Position numbers and translations under genes: made by a program. Below are positions 17,071 through 25,838 of a DNA stretch of 64,000 nt, one piece after another; within the stretch, counting starts at the first letter, position 1, and each line of letters starts with the position of its first letter. The notes under the pieces were generated by a model, which worked only from the letters and a program-made list of their open reading frames with translations, was not told the origin of the DNA and did not search any database. Source of the DNA: CAVVMA01 sp963788205 (lineage in GTDB: Bacteria > Desulfobacterota > Binatia > Binatales > Binataceae); NCBI GenBank assembly GCA_963788205.1, contig CAWBGG010000007.1, positions 558,001 to 622,000 on the forward strand, read 5' to 3'.

Positions 17071-17892
17071 ATGATTCAATTTTCCGCTCGGTCGTTCTTT
17101 TGGTGCGGTAGGGCCTTAGGGTCGATAAAGACTGACTGCTTAATGGGATCAATTCCAGACGGCGGCAAGCCCATAGTCGCCCTGTTCCGCGATCTCGATG
17201 ACAGGGCAACGGCCAAGGCGCTCGGATTGCTGGGGGATGTTGAAGCAGAGTTCCGCAAACTCGGGCTGCGAATAACGGCCGATACGACTAAGGAGATCAT
17301 TGACGCCCTGAAGGACACATCGATCAGGCGCAACTTTCAATGGCTAATGGATCAAACAAAAGCCGTAGAAAGCTTGGCAGACAAGGAGTTTAGATGGAAA
17401 GACTTCTTTTATGTGCCCCCAGAGCGGGCGAAGTTTTTTCCGCGTGCCGATGATCAACACATTTTCGGAGAAGCGGTGGCAAGGGCATTTCCGAGTGCCA
17501 TCTATGACCTATCGGAGGCCGGAACATGCCTAGCGCTGGCGAGAGGAAGCGCCTGTGTGTTCCATCTGATGCGAATTCTAGAGGTCGGTCTCATTGCCCT
17601 GGGAAAGAGGTTTGGAGTGTCCTTGGAGCGCACAAACTGGGCCCCCGCAATTGACCAACTCGAAAGCAAAATCAGGGAGATGCATAAGGATCCGATGTGG
17701 AAATCACTCCCTGATTGCAAGGAACAGCAGGAGTTTTTCGCCCAGGCGGCTAGTCATTTCGGTGTCTTGAAGGATGCTTGGCGCAATTACACAATGCACG
17801 CCCGCGGTGGCTATACGCCGGAGCAGGCTGAACGCGTATTCGAGAACGTCAAGGGTTTTATGCAGAAATTGGCAACAAGGCTCCGCGAATGA
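17071..17892 (+). CDS. HEPN-domain protein, putative RNase
   Basis: A ~273-residue helical protein. The segment LALARGSACVFHLMRILEVGLIALGKRFGV is a long helix pair found in many uncharacterised HEPN-like proteins. Near the end AWRNYTMHARGG gives R-N-x3-H (residues 238-243), the active-site signature of HEPN RNases found in toxins, Abi proteins and CRISPR nucleases. ATG 17071 is preferred; the frame is open further left but overlaps the previous gene. The class call rests on the motif plus helicity, with no homology search. The DNA is AT-richer than the flanks. Confidence 0.65.
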   Translation: MIQFSARSFFWCGRALGSIKTDCLMGSIPDGGKPIVALFRDLDDRATAKALGLLGDVEAEFRKLGLRITADTTKEIIDALKDTSIRRNFQWLMDQTKAVESLADKEFRWKDFFYVPPERAKFFPRADDQHIFGEAVARAFPSAIYDLSEAGTCLALARGSACVFHLMRILEVGLIALGKRFGVSLERTNWAPAIDQLESKIREMHKDPMWKSLPDCKEQQEFFAQAASHFGVLKDAWRNYTMHARGGYTPEQAERVFENVKGFMQKLATRLRE

Positions 17893-18018
17893 GCGATCTC
17901 GACCGCGTGTCCCGACCGTCAACCTTTGCGCGATCCCGGGGCGTGGATCGCCTTCTCAAGAATCGCGTCGAATTTCTGAAGATCGGCGTGCTGGGAGCTG
18001 CCATTCTATCGAATGCGG

Positions 18019-18113
18019 CCTGCGCGGCCACGATCGCTCCGACTCGCCCGCTCCGTCCTCTCGCTCCATTCAACGCCGCCGTGCGATCGTTCCTCGATCG
18101 CGTGGCAGCGTGA
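18019..18113 (+). pseudogene. Remnant of a second alpha/beta hydrolase copy
   Basis: Bases 18019-18050 are identical to 14972-15003 (RGHDRSDSP region) and 18069-18100 identical to 15534-15565 (the C-terminal FNAAVRSFLDR region) of the intact hydrolase gene. In that gene these stretches are 530 bases apart; here only 18 bases separate them and their frames differ. So this is a copy with a large internal deletion, ending in its own TGA at 18111-18113. It marks the right edge of the SAP/HEPN cassette. Confidence 0.8.
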
Positions 18114-18127
18114 GGCGAGACTGCGCG

Positions 18128-18943
18128 ATGCGACTTCGATCCTACATCGTGGTGCTTGGCGCAGCGATGATGATCGCGCTGGCCGGCGGGCTTCAGACGG
18201 GCCTCGGGGCGGAGACCGGGCGGCTTAAGCTCGACGTACTGGAGGAACTTGGCAAGGGCGCGACGAACCGGGCCGAGGTGACGTCCGCCGATGGGACCAA
18301 GGCCGGTGAGGTCGCGGCGGGCGCCGAAATCACGCTCGCGCCGGGCGATTACAAACTCGTGCTGCCGATCATCGGCGGTAAAATCATCAAGGACGGCCTC
18401 AAGGTCGAGGCGGGGCGGACCACGACCGTGCTGATCACCAATGTTGCGGCGCTGCGCGTCGGCGTGAAGGACCGCGACGGCAAAGATCCCGGCTTTCCCG
18501 TGACCGTCACCGACGCCTCGCCGCCGCATGCCAAGCTCGCCTCGATGGTATCGGGTGAATCGATTCTGATGGCGCCCAATCTGGTCGATGTCAAAGTCGA
18601 CGCGCCGCCGCAGGGCTACTTCTGGCACGCGGTCGAGGTGCGCAGCGGCAGCCGCGCCGACCTGACGCTCAACGAGGTCGTGCAAGCCGACTTGCTGGTG
18701 CAGCCGATCTGGTCGGGATTGGCGATGGACAAGTCCACCCGCGTCGTGATTTACAAAGCCGGTACGCAGCAGCAGGTCGCGGTCAGCGCGCCCGCCCCGG
18801 AGCATCGCTTCAAGCTTGATCCGGGTGACTACGATGTTTACGTGGAAAATAACTCCGGGAAAGGCGCGCCGTACGTGATGGATCACGGGATCCATCTCGA
18901 TTCGGGCGCCAAGGTCGAGCGCAAAGTTTCGCTCGGGGGATAA
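18128..18943 (+). CDS. Secreted hypothetical protein with repeated beta-sandwich-like segments
   Basis: A 271-residue exported protein. A signal peptide covers residues 1-29 (hydrophobic core YIVVLGAAMMIALAGGL, likely cut before ETGRL). The mature part has repeated strand patterns ending in similar phrases (ITLAPGDYKLVLPI, FKLDPGDYDVYVEN), suggesting two or three carboxypeptidase-regulatory-like or PEGA-like domains. No catalytic motif is visible. The tiny basic-protein gene starts 11 bases downstream. Confidence 0.75.
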   Translation: MRLRSYIVVLGAAMMIALAGGLQTGLGAETGRLKLDVLEELGKGATNRAEVTSADGTKAGEVAAGAEITLAPGDYKLVLPIIGGKIIKDGLKVEAGRTTTVLITNVAALRVGVKDRDGKDPGFPVTVTDASPPHAKLASMVSGESILMAPNLVDVKVDAPPQGYFWHAVEVRSGSRADLTLNEVVQADLLVQPIWSGLAMDKSTRVVIYKAGTQQQVAVSAPAPEHRFKLDPGDYDVYVENNSGKGAPYVMDHGIHLDSGAKVERKVSLGG

Positions 18944-18954
18944 AGAGGTCGAAG

Positions 18955-19062
18955 ATGGCAACTGAACGGCAAAAGGAAATCAAGCGGCGGCGCAAGCGCA
19001 AGGACAATATCCTGAAGGCCCGGATTCGCGAGGCGCGCAAGCAGAAAAAGAAGAAGCGATAG
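18955..19062 (+). CDS. 35-residue, highly basic small protein
   Basis: The frame runs from ATG 18955 to TAG 19062: MATERQKEIKRRRKRKDN, then ILKARIREARKQKKKKR. Twenty of 35 residues are Lys or Arg and there are no hydrophobic segments; it should be a single charged helix. AAGAGGTCG precedes the start at a good spacing. The size and charge recall small ribosome- or RNA-binding proteins, but I cannot name a family. It lies in the gap between two clear same-strand genes, with no competing frame. Confidence 0.65.
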   Translation: MATERQKEIKRRRKRKDNILKARIREARKQKKKKR

Positions 19063-19101
19063 TGAGCGCGCGACCACTGCGCGCCGCAGAGTGAGGCGAC
19101 G

Positions 19102-19908
19102 ATGGCCTACGAAACCCTGCTCTACGAAGTGGCCGGCGAGATCGCGACGATCACCCTCAATCGTCCGGCCAAGCTCAACTCCTACACCCCCACGATGGGC
19201 GCCGAATTGATCGACGCCTTCCGTCAGGCCGACGCCGATCGCGACGCGCGCGTGATCATCCTGACCGGCGCGGGCCGGGCGTTCTGCGCCGGCGCCGATG
19301 TCGGCGGGTTTGCCGCCGATATCAAATCGCGCGAAGCGATGGAGAACCGCCCGGCAGCGCCCCGGCGCGACAGCGGCTTTCCGCTCGCGATCGTGATGCG
19401 CGCGCTCTCCAAACCCGCGATCGCCGCGATCAATGGCTACGCGCTGGGCGTGGGATGCACTATCCCGCTGCTTTGCGACGTCAGGATCGCCGCCGAGGAG
19501 GCCAAGCTGGGCCTGATCTTTCCGCGCGTTGGCGTGACCACGGAGCTCGGCTCGACCTACCTGCTGCCGCGCCTGATCGGCGTCTCGCGAGCGGCCGAGA
19601 TGCTGCTCACTGGACGCCATTTCACGGCGCGCGAATCCCTCGCGATGGGCCTGCTCAGCTACGTCACGCCCGCCGATGGACTGATCGTGAAAGCGCGCGA
19701 AATCGCGGGCGAGATGCTGCAATGCTCGCCGACCGCGCTGGATTACACCCGTCGCGCGCTCTACCAGGGGCTCGACGGCACGATGGAGACTGCGATGCAG
19801 TTCGAAGTCTTCGCTCTGGAGCGATGCTCGCAGAGCCCTGAACACAAGGAATACGTCACGGCTTTTGTCGAAAAACGGAAGCCCGATTTCCGTCGCGTCA
19901 GGGGCTGA
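19102..19908 (+). CDS. Enoyl-CoA hydratase/isomerase family protein
   Basis: A 268-residue crotonase-fold enzyme. It shows ATITLNRPAKLNSYT, the oxyanion-hole strand RAFCAGADVGGF and the second oxyanion segment AINGYALGVGCTIPLLCDVRIA, with the acidic residue in FPRVGVTTELGSTYLLPRLIG (E in TTELGS). Hydrates 2-enoyl-CoA or isomerises a CoA ester in fatty-acid or aromatic degradation; the exact substrate cannot be told. ATG 19102 has GTGAGG upstream. Confidence 0.93.
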   Translation: MAYETLLYEVAGEIATITLNRPAKLNSYTPTMGAELIDAFRQADADRDARVIILTGAGRAFCAGADVGGFAADIKSREAMENRPAAPRRDSGFPLAIVMRALSKPAIAAINGYALGVGCTIPLLCDVRIAAEEAKLGLIFPRVGVTTELGSTYLLPRLIGVSRAAEMLLTGRHFTARESLAMGLLSYVTPADGLIVKAREIAGEMLQCSPTALDYTRRALYQGLDGTMETAMQFEVFALERCSQSPEHKEYVTAFVEKRKPDFRRVRG

Positions 19909-19935
19909 AGCGCCGCCGTGATACGCTCTTGATCT

Positions 19936-20460
19936 GTGAAGCGGGTGCGCGAAACCTCGATCGACATACACGTTCCCGAGCTCAGCGATGTGCTTCGCCC
20001 CTGGCGCGAGGCAACCGCGGCCAAAGGCGTACCCCCTCATGTGACTCTTCTATATCCGTGGAGGACGCCTCCTGTGAATGCCGATGACATTGCCGCTCTT
20101 CGCGCCGCCATAGCGCACACACGAGCCTTTGCGATCAGATTCGTTGGGATTGAACGCTTCACGGCACGCGCTCTGTACTTGAAGATCGCAGATGAATCCC
20201 CAATTCGCGCGTTGATGCACGCGATTCACGCGGCTTTTCCAGATTTACCGCCGTACCGCGGAGAGGTCCTCGATCCCATTCCCCATCTCACGCTCGCAAA
20301 GGCGAGCACCGAGGCGGCGTTGGATCAGCTCCAGCAAGAACTGTCGTTCATGCTGGGGCCTCATCTGCCGTTATCCATTGACGTTCGGTTCGTCGTTGTA
20401 ATGGAAGAAGACGCCGAAGGATCTTGGCGCAGCGCCGCTGAACTCCCGCTGGCGGTCTGA
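19936..20460 (+). CDS. 2'-5' RNA ligase superfamily (2H phosphoesterase) protein
   Basis: A 174-residue protein with the two H-x-T motifs that define the superfamily: GVPPHVTLLYP near residue 34 and PIPHLTLAKA near 116. The spacing and the FAIRFVGIERFTARALYLKI strands fit the two-lobed 2H fold. It starts at GTG 19936, 27 bases after the enoyl-CoA hydratase. Members act on 2',3'-cyclic phosphates or tRNA ends; here the substrate is unknown. A strong bidirectional hairpin lies beyond its stop. Confidence 0.88.
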   Translation: MKRVRETSIDIHVPELSDVLRPWREATAAKGVPPHVTLLYPWRTPPVNADDIAALRAAIAHTRAFAIRFVGIERFTARALYLKIADESPIRALMHAIHAAFPDLPPYRGEVLDPIPHLTLAKASTEAALDQLQQELSFMLGPHLPLSIDVRFVVVMEEDAEGSWRSAAELPLAV

Positions 20461-20585
20461 GCCGAGTAATGCGCTCTTGATCAGGCGGATGATGCGGACT
20501 ACAAGTAGATGAGTTAATTAGTCTATTTTGTCATGTTGCCGAAAGCAGGCTTCGTAGCCGCCTAGGCGTCTGTTCCTCCGTGACG

Positions 20586-20624
20586 GAGATGGCCCGGCGG
20601 CTCACGCCGACCGGGCATCTCTTT
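20586..20624. terminator. Bidirectional hairpin terminator
   Basis: A GC-rich stem in nested parts: GAGAT/ATCTC, GCCCGG/CCGGGC and CGGC/GCCG around the loop TCAC, followed by TTT. It sits between the convergent 2H phosphoesterase and NDH-2 genes and could end transcription from both sides. Confidence 0.75.
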
Positions 20625-20634
20625 GTGTGCGTGG

Positions 20635-21933
20635 TCACCGCTCGCGTGCCGATTCGTCCCCGGACAGATCGCCGGTAATCAAACGCGCGCCGCGCTGATT
20701 GCTGAAGTACGACCACGCCCATTCGAGCATCACGATAAAGCGGTTGCGGAACCCGATCAGAAAAAAGATATGAACGCCGAGCCACAGCAACCAGGCGATG
20801 AAGCCTGAGACTCTGATCCAGCCCAGGTCCGCGACCGCCGCCGCGCGCCCGATCGTCGCAAGGTTGCCTTTGTCGCGATAGCGGAATTTCTCGTAGGGCT
20901 TTTTTCCCGCGCACGCGCGCGCGATGTTGCGCGCAGCGTGCCGCCCCATCTGCATCGCGACCGGTGCCAGGCCCGGAAGCATCTTGCCGTGGTCGTCCTT
21001 GAGCGCAGCCAGATCGCCGATCACGAAAATCTCCGGATGGCCCGGCACGGTGAGATCGGGATTCACGATCACGCGGCCGCCGCGATCCAGCGGCACGCCG
21101 AGCGATTTCGCGATCGGCGAGGCGCTCACTCCGGCCGCCCAGATTATCGTCCCTGATTCGATTCGATCGGCGCCGGCGGTGACCGAAGCCGGCTCGACCG
21201 CCGTGACCGGCGCGCCGGTGCGGACTTCGACCTGGCGCTTGGCGAGCGCCGCGCCGGCCTTGGCCGAAAGCTGTTCGGGAAAAGTTGGGAGGATGCGCGG
21301 GCCGGCCTCCAGCAGCACGATGCGCGCCGTGCGCGGATCGATCGCGCGGAAGTCGCTGACGATCACCTGCCGCGAGATTTCCGCGATCGCGCCGGCCAGC
21401 TCGACGCCGGTCGGTCCGCCGCCGATTATTACGAAGGTCAGCAGCGCGCGCCGCTGCTCGGGGTCGGTCTCGCGTTCCGCTTTCTCGAACGCGAGCAGAA
21501 TCCGCCGCCGGATCTCCAGCGCCTCTTCAAGGCTCTTGAGACCCGGCGCATTCACGGCCCAATCGTCGTGGCCGAAGTACGAAGTGTGCGCGCCGGTCGC
21601 AAGGATCAGAAAATCGTAGCCCAGGCGCCCGTCGCTCAGCACCAGCTCGCGCGCGGCGGCGTCAACCGCGATCGCACGGGCCAACTCGACGCGCACGTTG
21701 GGATACTGGGCCATCACGGCCCGAATCGGATAGGCGATTTCACCCGGCGAGAGCGCGGCGGTCGCGACCTGGTAGAGCAGCGGCTGGAACAGGTGATGGT
21801 TGCGCCGATCGACCAGCGTGACACTCACCGGCGCGCGTGTGAGCGCGCGCGCCGCCCACAGGCCGCCGAATCCGCCGCCGACTATCACCACGCGCGGTGC
21901 GGGAACGCGCAAAGATCGAGATGGGGCGCTCAA
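20635..21933 (-). CDS. ndh: Type II NADH dehydrogenase (NDH-2), membrane-bound
   Basis: A 432-residue two-dinucleotide-binding flavoprotein. FAD site VVIVGGGFGGLWAARAL, quinone-side HHLFQPLLYQVATA, NAD site VIIGGGPTGVELAGA, and FAD end FVIGDLAAL. The C-terminus has a membrane-anchoring hydrophobic stretch (GFIAWLLWLGVHIFFLIGF), as in bacterial NDH-2. It moves electrons from NADH to quinone without pumping protons. The TTG start at 21933 overlaps the TGA of the cyclase gene (TTGA). Confidence 0.94.
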   Translation of the reverse strand: MSAPSRSLRVPAPRVVIVGGGFGGLWAARALTRAPVSVTLVDRRNHHLFQPLLYQVATAALSPGEIAYPIRAVMAQYPNVRVELARAIAVDAAARELVLSDGRLGYDFLILATGAHTSYFGHDDWAVNAPGLKSLEEALEIRRRILLAFEKAERETDPEQRRALLTFVIIGGGPTGVELAGAIAEISRQVIVSDFRAIDPRTARIVLLEAGPRILPTFPEQLSAKAGAALAKRQVEVRTGAPVTAVEPASVTAGADRIESGTIIWAAGVSASPIAKSLGVPLDRGGRVIVNPDLTVPGHPEIFVIGDLAALKDDHGKMLPGLAPVAMQMGRHAARNIARACAGKKPYEKFRYRDKGNLATIGRAAAVADLGWIRVSGFIAWLLWLGVHIFFLIGFRNRFIVMLEWAWSYFSNQRGARLITGDLSGDESARER

Positions 21934-22856
21934 AAGATCGCGAGCGGATTCACCGGCGAGCCGGTGCCACGCTCCAAGATCAACGGCGCGCTGGTGAACA
22001 TGAACTCATAGCGCCGCGCCCGTGCGCAAGTCTCGGCCAGCGCGTCGAAGTCGGCGTTGTCGAGCAGATGAACCCCCATCGTGACCAGGGTGCAGGTGTG
22101 GATCGGCAACTGGACGTCGTCGTAGCCGGTGGGAACGACGTCACTCACCGCGTCCGAGCCGAGCATCGCGACGCGCCGCTCGTGAATCCAGGCCAGACAG
22201 GTCGGGTCGAGGCCCGGTAGGCCGACGCGATTCGGATCCCAAGCGCCCTTGCTTTTGCGCAGGCGCGCGCGTCCGGTGCGAATCAGCAGGATGTCGCCTT
22301 CCCCGACCCGCACGCGATGCTCTTTTTCGGCGGCGTCGAGTTCGGCGGGCATGATGCGTTCGCCCGGTTCCAGCCATTCGACTTTGCGCACCTTGGGTAT
22401 ATCGAGCAGCACGCCGCGGCCCACGATTCCCTCGCGCGCGACGTTGATCGCGCACTTGGCTGCGCCGCGCGAACCGACTTCGGCTGCGGAGAATCCGTTG
22501 TACATCTTGCCCTGCCAGAAGATATGGCAAAGCGCATCGATATGCGTATTCGCCATGCCGTGAAACGCGATTGCAAAGTAGTCGGCCGAATGCGGTAGCC
22601 AAGCCCGATCGGAATCGATTCCGGCCTGGACGACCAGGTGCGTTACCGGCGTGGGATTGTCGGCGGCCGGGGTGACGGCCAGCGGCAGCGCCAACGAGAC
22701 GGTCTCACCGGTCTGCACCAGCCGCGCCGCCGCGGCGCGCTTCTCAGCGGTGATAAAATTCAGTGCGCCGCGCTGATCGTCCTTGCCCCATCGCCCCCAG
22801 TTGCTCAGCTTTTCGAAGAGCCCGATGACCTCATTCGACGCGAGACTCAATGCCAT
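21930..22856 (-). CDS. Cyclase family protein (kynurenine-formamidase-like metal hydrolase)
   Basis: A 308-residue cyclase-family enzyme. The metal-binding core is HGMANTHIDALCHIFW (H-x-D-x3-H), with GRGVLLDIP and the segment GDILLIRTGR further along, all typical of the family. Members hydrolyse N-formylkynurenine or related amides/lactones; the exact substrate is unknown. Its stop codon overlaps the NDH-2 start by 4 bases, implying cotranslation. ATG 22856 is preceded by AGGAGAGTCGACC. Confidence 0.9.
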   Translation of the reverse strand: MALSLASNEVIGLFEKLSNWGRWGKDDQRGALNFITAEKRAAAARLVQTGETVSLALPLAVTPAADNPTPVTHLVVQAGIDSDRAWLPHSADYFAIAFHGMANTHIDALCHIFWQGKMYNGFSAAEVGSRGAAKCAINVAREGIVGRGVLLDIPKVRKVEWLEPGERIMPAELDAAEKEHRVRVGEGDILLIRTGRARLRKSKGAWDPNRVGLPGLDPTCLAWIHERRVAMLGSDAVSDVVPTGYDDVQLPIHTCTLVTMGVHLLDNADFDALAETCARARRYEFMFTSAPLILERGTGSPVNPLAIF

Positions 22857-23117
22857 GGTCGACTCTCCTGGACGGTTCCTGAATCAGGCTGTTGAGAGAG
22901 TCTTTCCGTAGGGCTATAGCACGCGCCGCCTGAGGTCGCACTCTCGACCGACTGCGACCGACCTTCATTTGCAGAATGATGACTCATTGACGGGCGAATG
23001 CCCGCCCAGCGTGCAATCGCTAAATCGAACGTTTCGCAATGGATTGCATTTTGAGTGGCATCCCTCTTGCGGAAGGGCATCCAGCCGCTGCGATCTGCGG
23101 AAAGTCTAGGAGGAAAC

Positions 23118-24888
23118 ATGGCCGAACCAAAAGAAGCGCCGAAAATGCAAGCCACGCTGGGGCTCACCGGCGTTACCGTCAACGCGATGGCTCTGATCGC
23201 GCCAGGGGCCTTCCTCTGGATAACCTTCGTGGTCCAGGCCGGATATGCAAATCCATCCGGCATGTCGATGTGGGCGGGAATCTTCGCCGCTTTGATGCTG
23301 GCGTACGCGACCGCGGTGTCGTATTCGGAGCTGGCGAAACTCTATCCCGGCGCGGGAAGTTCCTACCTGTTCGCCGAGCAGGCCTTCCTGAATTCAACCG
23401 GCATGTACCGGTTCGCCCGCATTGCCAAGTTCGTTATCGGATGGGGCGCGCACCTCTACTACTGGGTTTATCCGGGCGCGATGGTTGCCACGATCGGGAT
23501 CATGATCGGATACATCGTCGGCAATTTTGCTCCCGACACTATCAACGCCGGAACACCCGGACCGGTTTTCATGGCGCTCGTGGCCATAATCGCGGCCTAC
23601 GGCGTCTCGTATATTGCCTTCCGCGGCGTGAACGGATCGACGATGGTCAACATCGCGATTAATGCGATACAGATCGTCGCGCTGCTGTTCTTCGCAGCGC
23701 TGGCTATCACTTACCGCCTTGGGCCATCCCGGACGGCTCTACCGGCATGGCGCTGGACGGCACCACCAAGGTGCTCCACTACGTCTTCACCGGCGATACG
23801 CCCGCCCATCCGAGCGCGTGGTCGGTCGTCGCGCCGCATGGCTTCAGCTCGTGATGCTCCAGGCGACGATCGCGATCTTCCTGCTGGTCGGCTTTGAGTC
23901 GGTAACCTCGCTCGGCGAAGAGGCCAAGGACCCCAAGCGGGACATCCCGCGCGGCGTGCTGCTCTCGCTGACGATCCAGGGGCTGTTCTGCTACATGATC
24001 GAGTACTTCGCCGCCAATTATTTCATGAGCAGCGCCTACAGCCTCAAAGACGCCACGGGATCGGCGGCGCCGATCGGCGACATGATGACGATCATCGGCA
24101 ACGCGCTGCTGGGCGGGCATGGCCAGGCGTTCATGATGCTCGAAGCCATCACCGTGTTCCTCGCGCTGATCGGCACGACCCTGAGCTGCATCAACACCGG
24201 CGCGCGCGTGACCTATGCGATGGGCCGCGATGAGGAAGTGCCGGAGCACTTCGGGATGCTGCACGGCGACAACCTCACGCCCCATCGCGCGATTTGGACT
24301 CTCGCTACAATTTCAGCCTTCTTCGGCGCATACGCGGCCCTGTACTTCTTTGCCGGCGCCTCGGCGCCCGATGACAAGACTATCGCGACGCTGCCGCACA
24401 ATCTGTGGTACGCGATCGGCATGAGCTCGAACGCCTCGTTGTCATCGCTGCCCAACGGGCTGGCGCTGGTCACGCTGATGTCCAACTTCGGGACGTTCAT
24501 TGTGTATGGACTGACCAACGTCTGCTGCATCGTCGCCTATCGCGAGCATCATCAGTTCCACGGCATCAAGCACATGGCGATTCCGATCTTCGGCGCGGTG
24601 GCGAACTTTGCCTGCATGGCCTTCTACGTCATCGGGCCGATTGAAGGTCTCGGCAGCGCCAAGGAGCCGCTGATGGCGGTCGGCATCGCCGTACTTTGGG
24701 GTCTCTACGGCGCGTTCTATTTCTCCCGCAACTCCAAAAAGAGAGGGAGGAGCACGCTTCGCCGTCAAGCAGCCGGCCTGATAGTTCTGACTTGTACGGG
24801 CAGGGGGCGAGCCGCCAAGAAAGGCTCGCCCCCTGTCGTTTTGGAGCCCGGATGTATGGCGTGGGTCGCGATTTCATGGCAACACTGA
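23118..24888 (+). pseudogene. APC-superfamily amino acid permease with frame breaks
   Basis: A ~550-residue membrane transporter whose ~12 hydrophobic segments are spread over three frames. ATG 23118 follows a perfect AGGAGGAAAC. The first frame carries LTGVTVNAMALIAPGAFLW and later KFVIGWGAHLYYWVYPGAM up to about 23720. A middle frame (DGTTKVLHYVFTGDTP) runs to about 23850. A third carries FESVTSLGEEAKDPKRDIPRG to the end. Each break fits a single missing base. A third indel near 24745 is possible, since another frame stops at 24782, before the terminator. Transport function across the pieces is intact, so an assembly error is likely. Confidence 0.85.
24801..24840 (+). terminator. Rho-independent-type terminator after the permease
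   Basis: Arms CAGGGGGCGAGCC (24801-24813) and GGCTCGCCCCCTG (24823-24835) pair perfectly over 13 bases around a 9-base loop, followed by TCGTTTT. The frame of the permease's last part runs through it, supporting a true stop before 24800. Confidence 0.8.
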
Positions 24889-24898
24889 TCTGACCCGC

Positions 24899-25733
24899 AT
24901 GGACGAACGCGCCGCTCAGCAGCCCGCCGAATGCACTTTCGAGCTGGCGCTGCTTTCCGACGTTGGCACCGATCGTCCCGACAACGAGGACTTCTGCGGG
25001 CACTTCACCGAGAGTCCGGTAAGCACGATGTTCGCCGTTGCTGACGGCGTGGGCGGATACGAAGGCGGCGAGATCGCGAGCCGGATGGCGATCGAAACCA
25101 CGATCGCGGCCTACCGCGACAGCCCTGTGGAATGGGGCGCCGCCAAGCGCCTGCAGCGCGCCGTGCAACGCGCCAATATCGAAATTCACAACCGCGCGCT
25201 CTCCGTCCCGGAGCTGCGCCGGATGGCGACTACGCTGACCGCGGTCGCGATCGATAAGGGCATGTTGACCGCCGCGCATGTCGGCGACTGCCGGCTCTAT
25301 GTCATGCGCTCCGGCAAGGTCAATCAGATGACCAAGGATCACACCTGGGTCGGCGAGCGCGTGCGGCTGGGACTGATGACCAGCGCGCAAGCCCGCGAGC
25401 ATCCGGAGCGTTCCGCGCTCAATCGCAGCCTCGGCCGCGAGCTAATCGTCTCGCTCGATCGCATCTCGATGCCGCTCAAGCAGGGTGACCGCCTGATCGT
25501 CTGCACGGACGGGCTTTACAATGTGCTTCGCCGAGCCCGACCTGGAGCGTCTGACGCGCGAAGGCCCGGCCGAGGAGATGTGCCGCGAGCTGATCGAAAA
25601 AGCCAACTCGCGCGGCACCGCCGACAATCTCACGGTGGCGTTCCTGAGGATGGTCGGTCCGACGCCCAATGTTCCCGAGCCCGGCCGCGGCCTGTTCGCG
25701 AGGCTGAGAGGATTGTTCGGCCGGCGCGGCTGA
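24899..25733 (+). pseudogene. PP2C-type protein phosphatase with a late frame break
   Basis: A ~277-residue PPM-family Ser/Thr phosphatase. Metal-binding motifs SDVGTDRPDNEDF, ADGVGGYEGGEIA and AAHVGDCRLYVM are intact, and the last motif GTADNLTVAFLRM sits in a second frame. The break is at about 25515-25525, where an extra base (or two missing) changes YNVL-AEPDLERL. The two frames together make a complete family member, so an assembly error is probable. It is followed by a Ser/Thr kinase and AmtB on the same strand; the phosphatase likely reverses that kinase. Confidence 0.87.
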
Positions 25734-25838
25734 AATCGGCGTCGGCGGATCGATTTGCTTCTCCTGTCATTTGCTCCCGCGGGCCGGTGGGTGTTAACGT
25801 GCGCAGCCGTGCGCGAAACAATCGTGGTGGCCTAGGCG

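Noticed and set aside
17889..18113. 74-residue frame after the HEPN gene
   Set aside because: It consists of the hydrolase remnant and linker DNA, with different frames for the two matching blocks.
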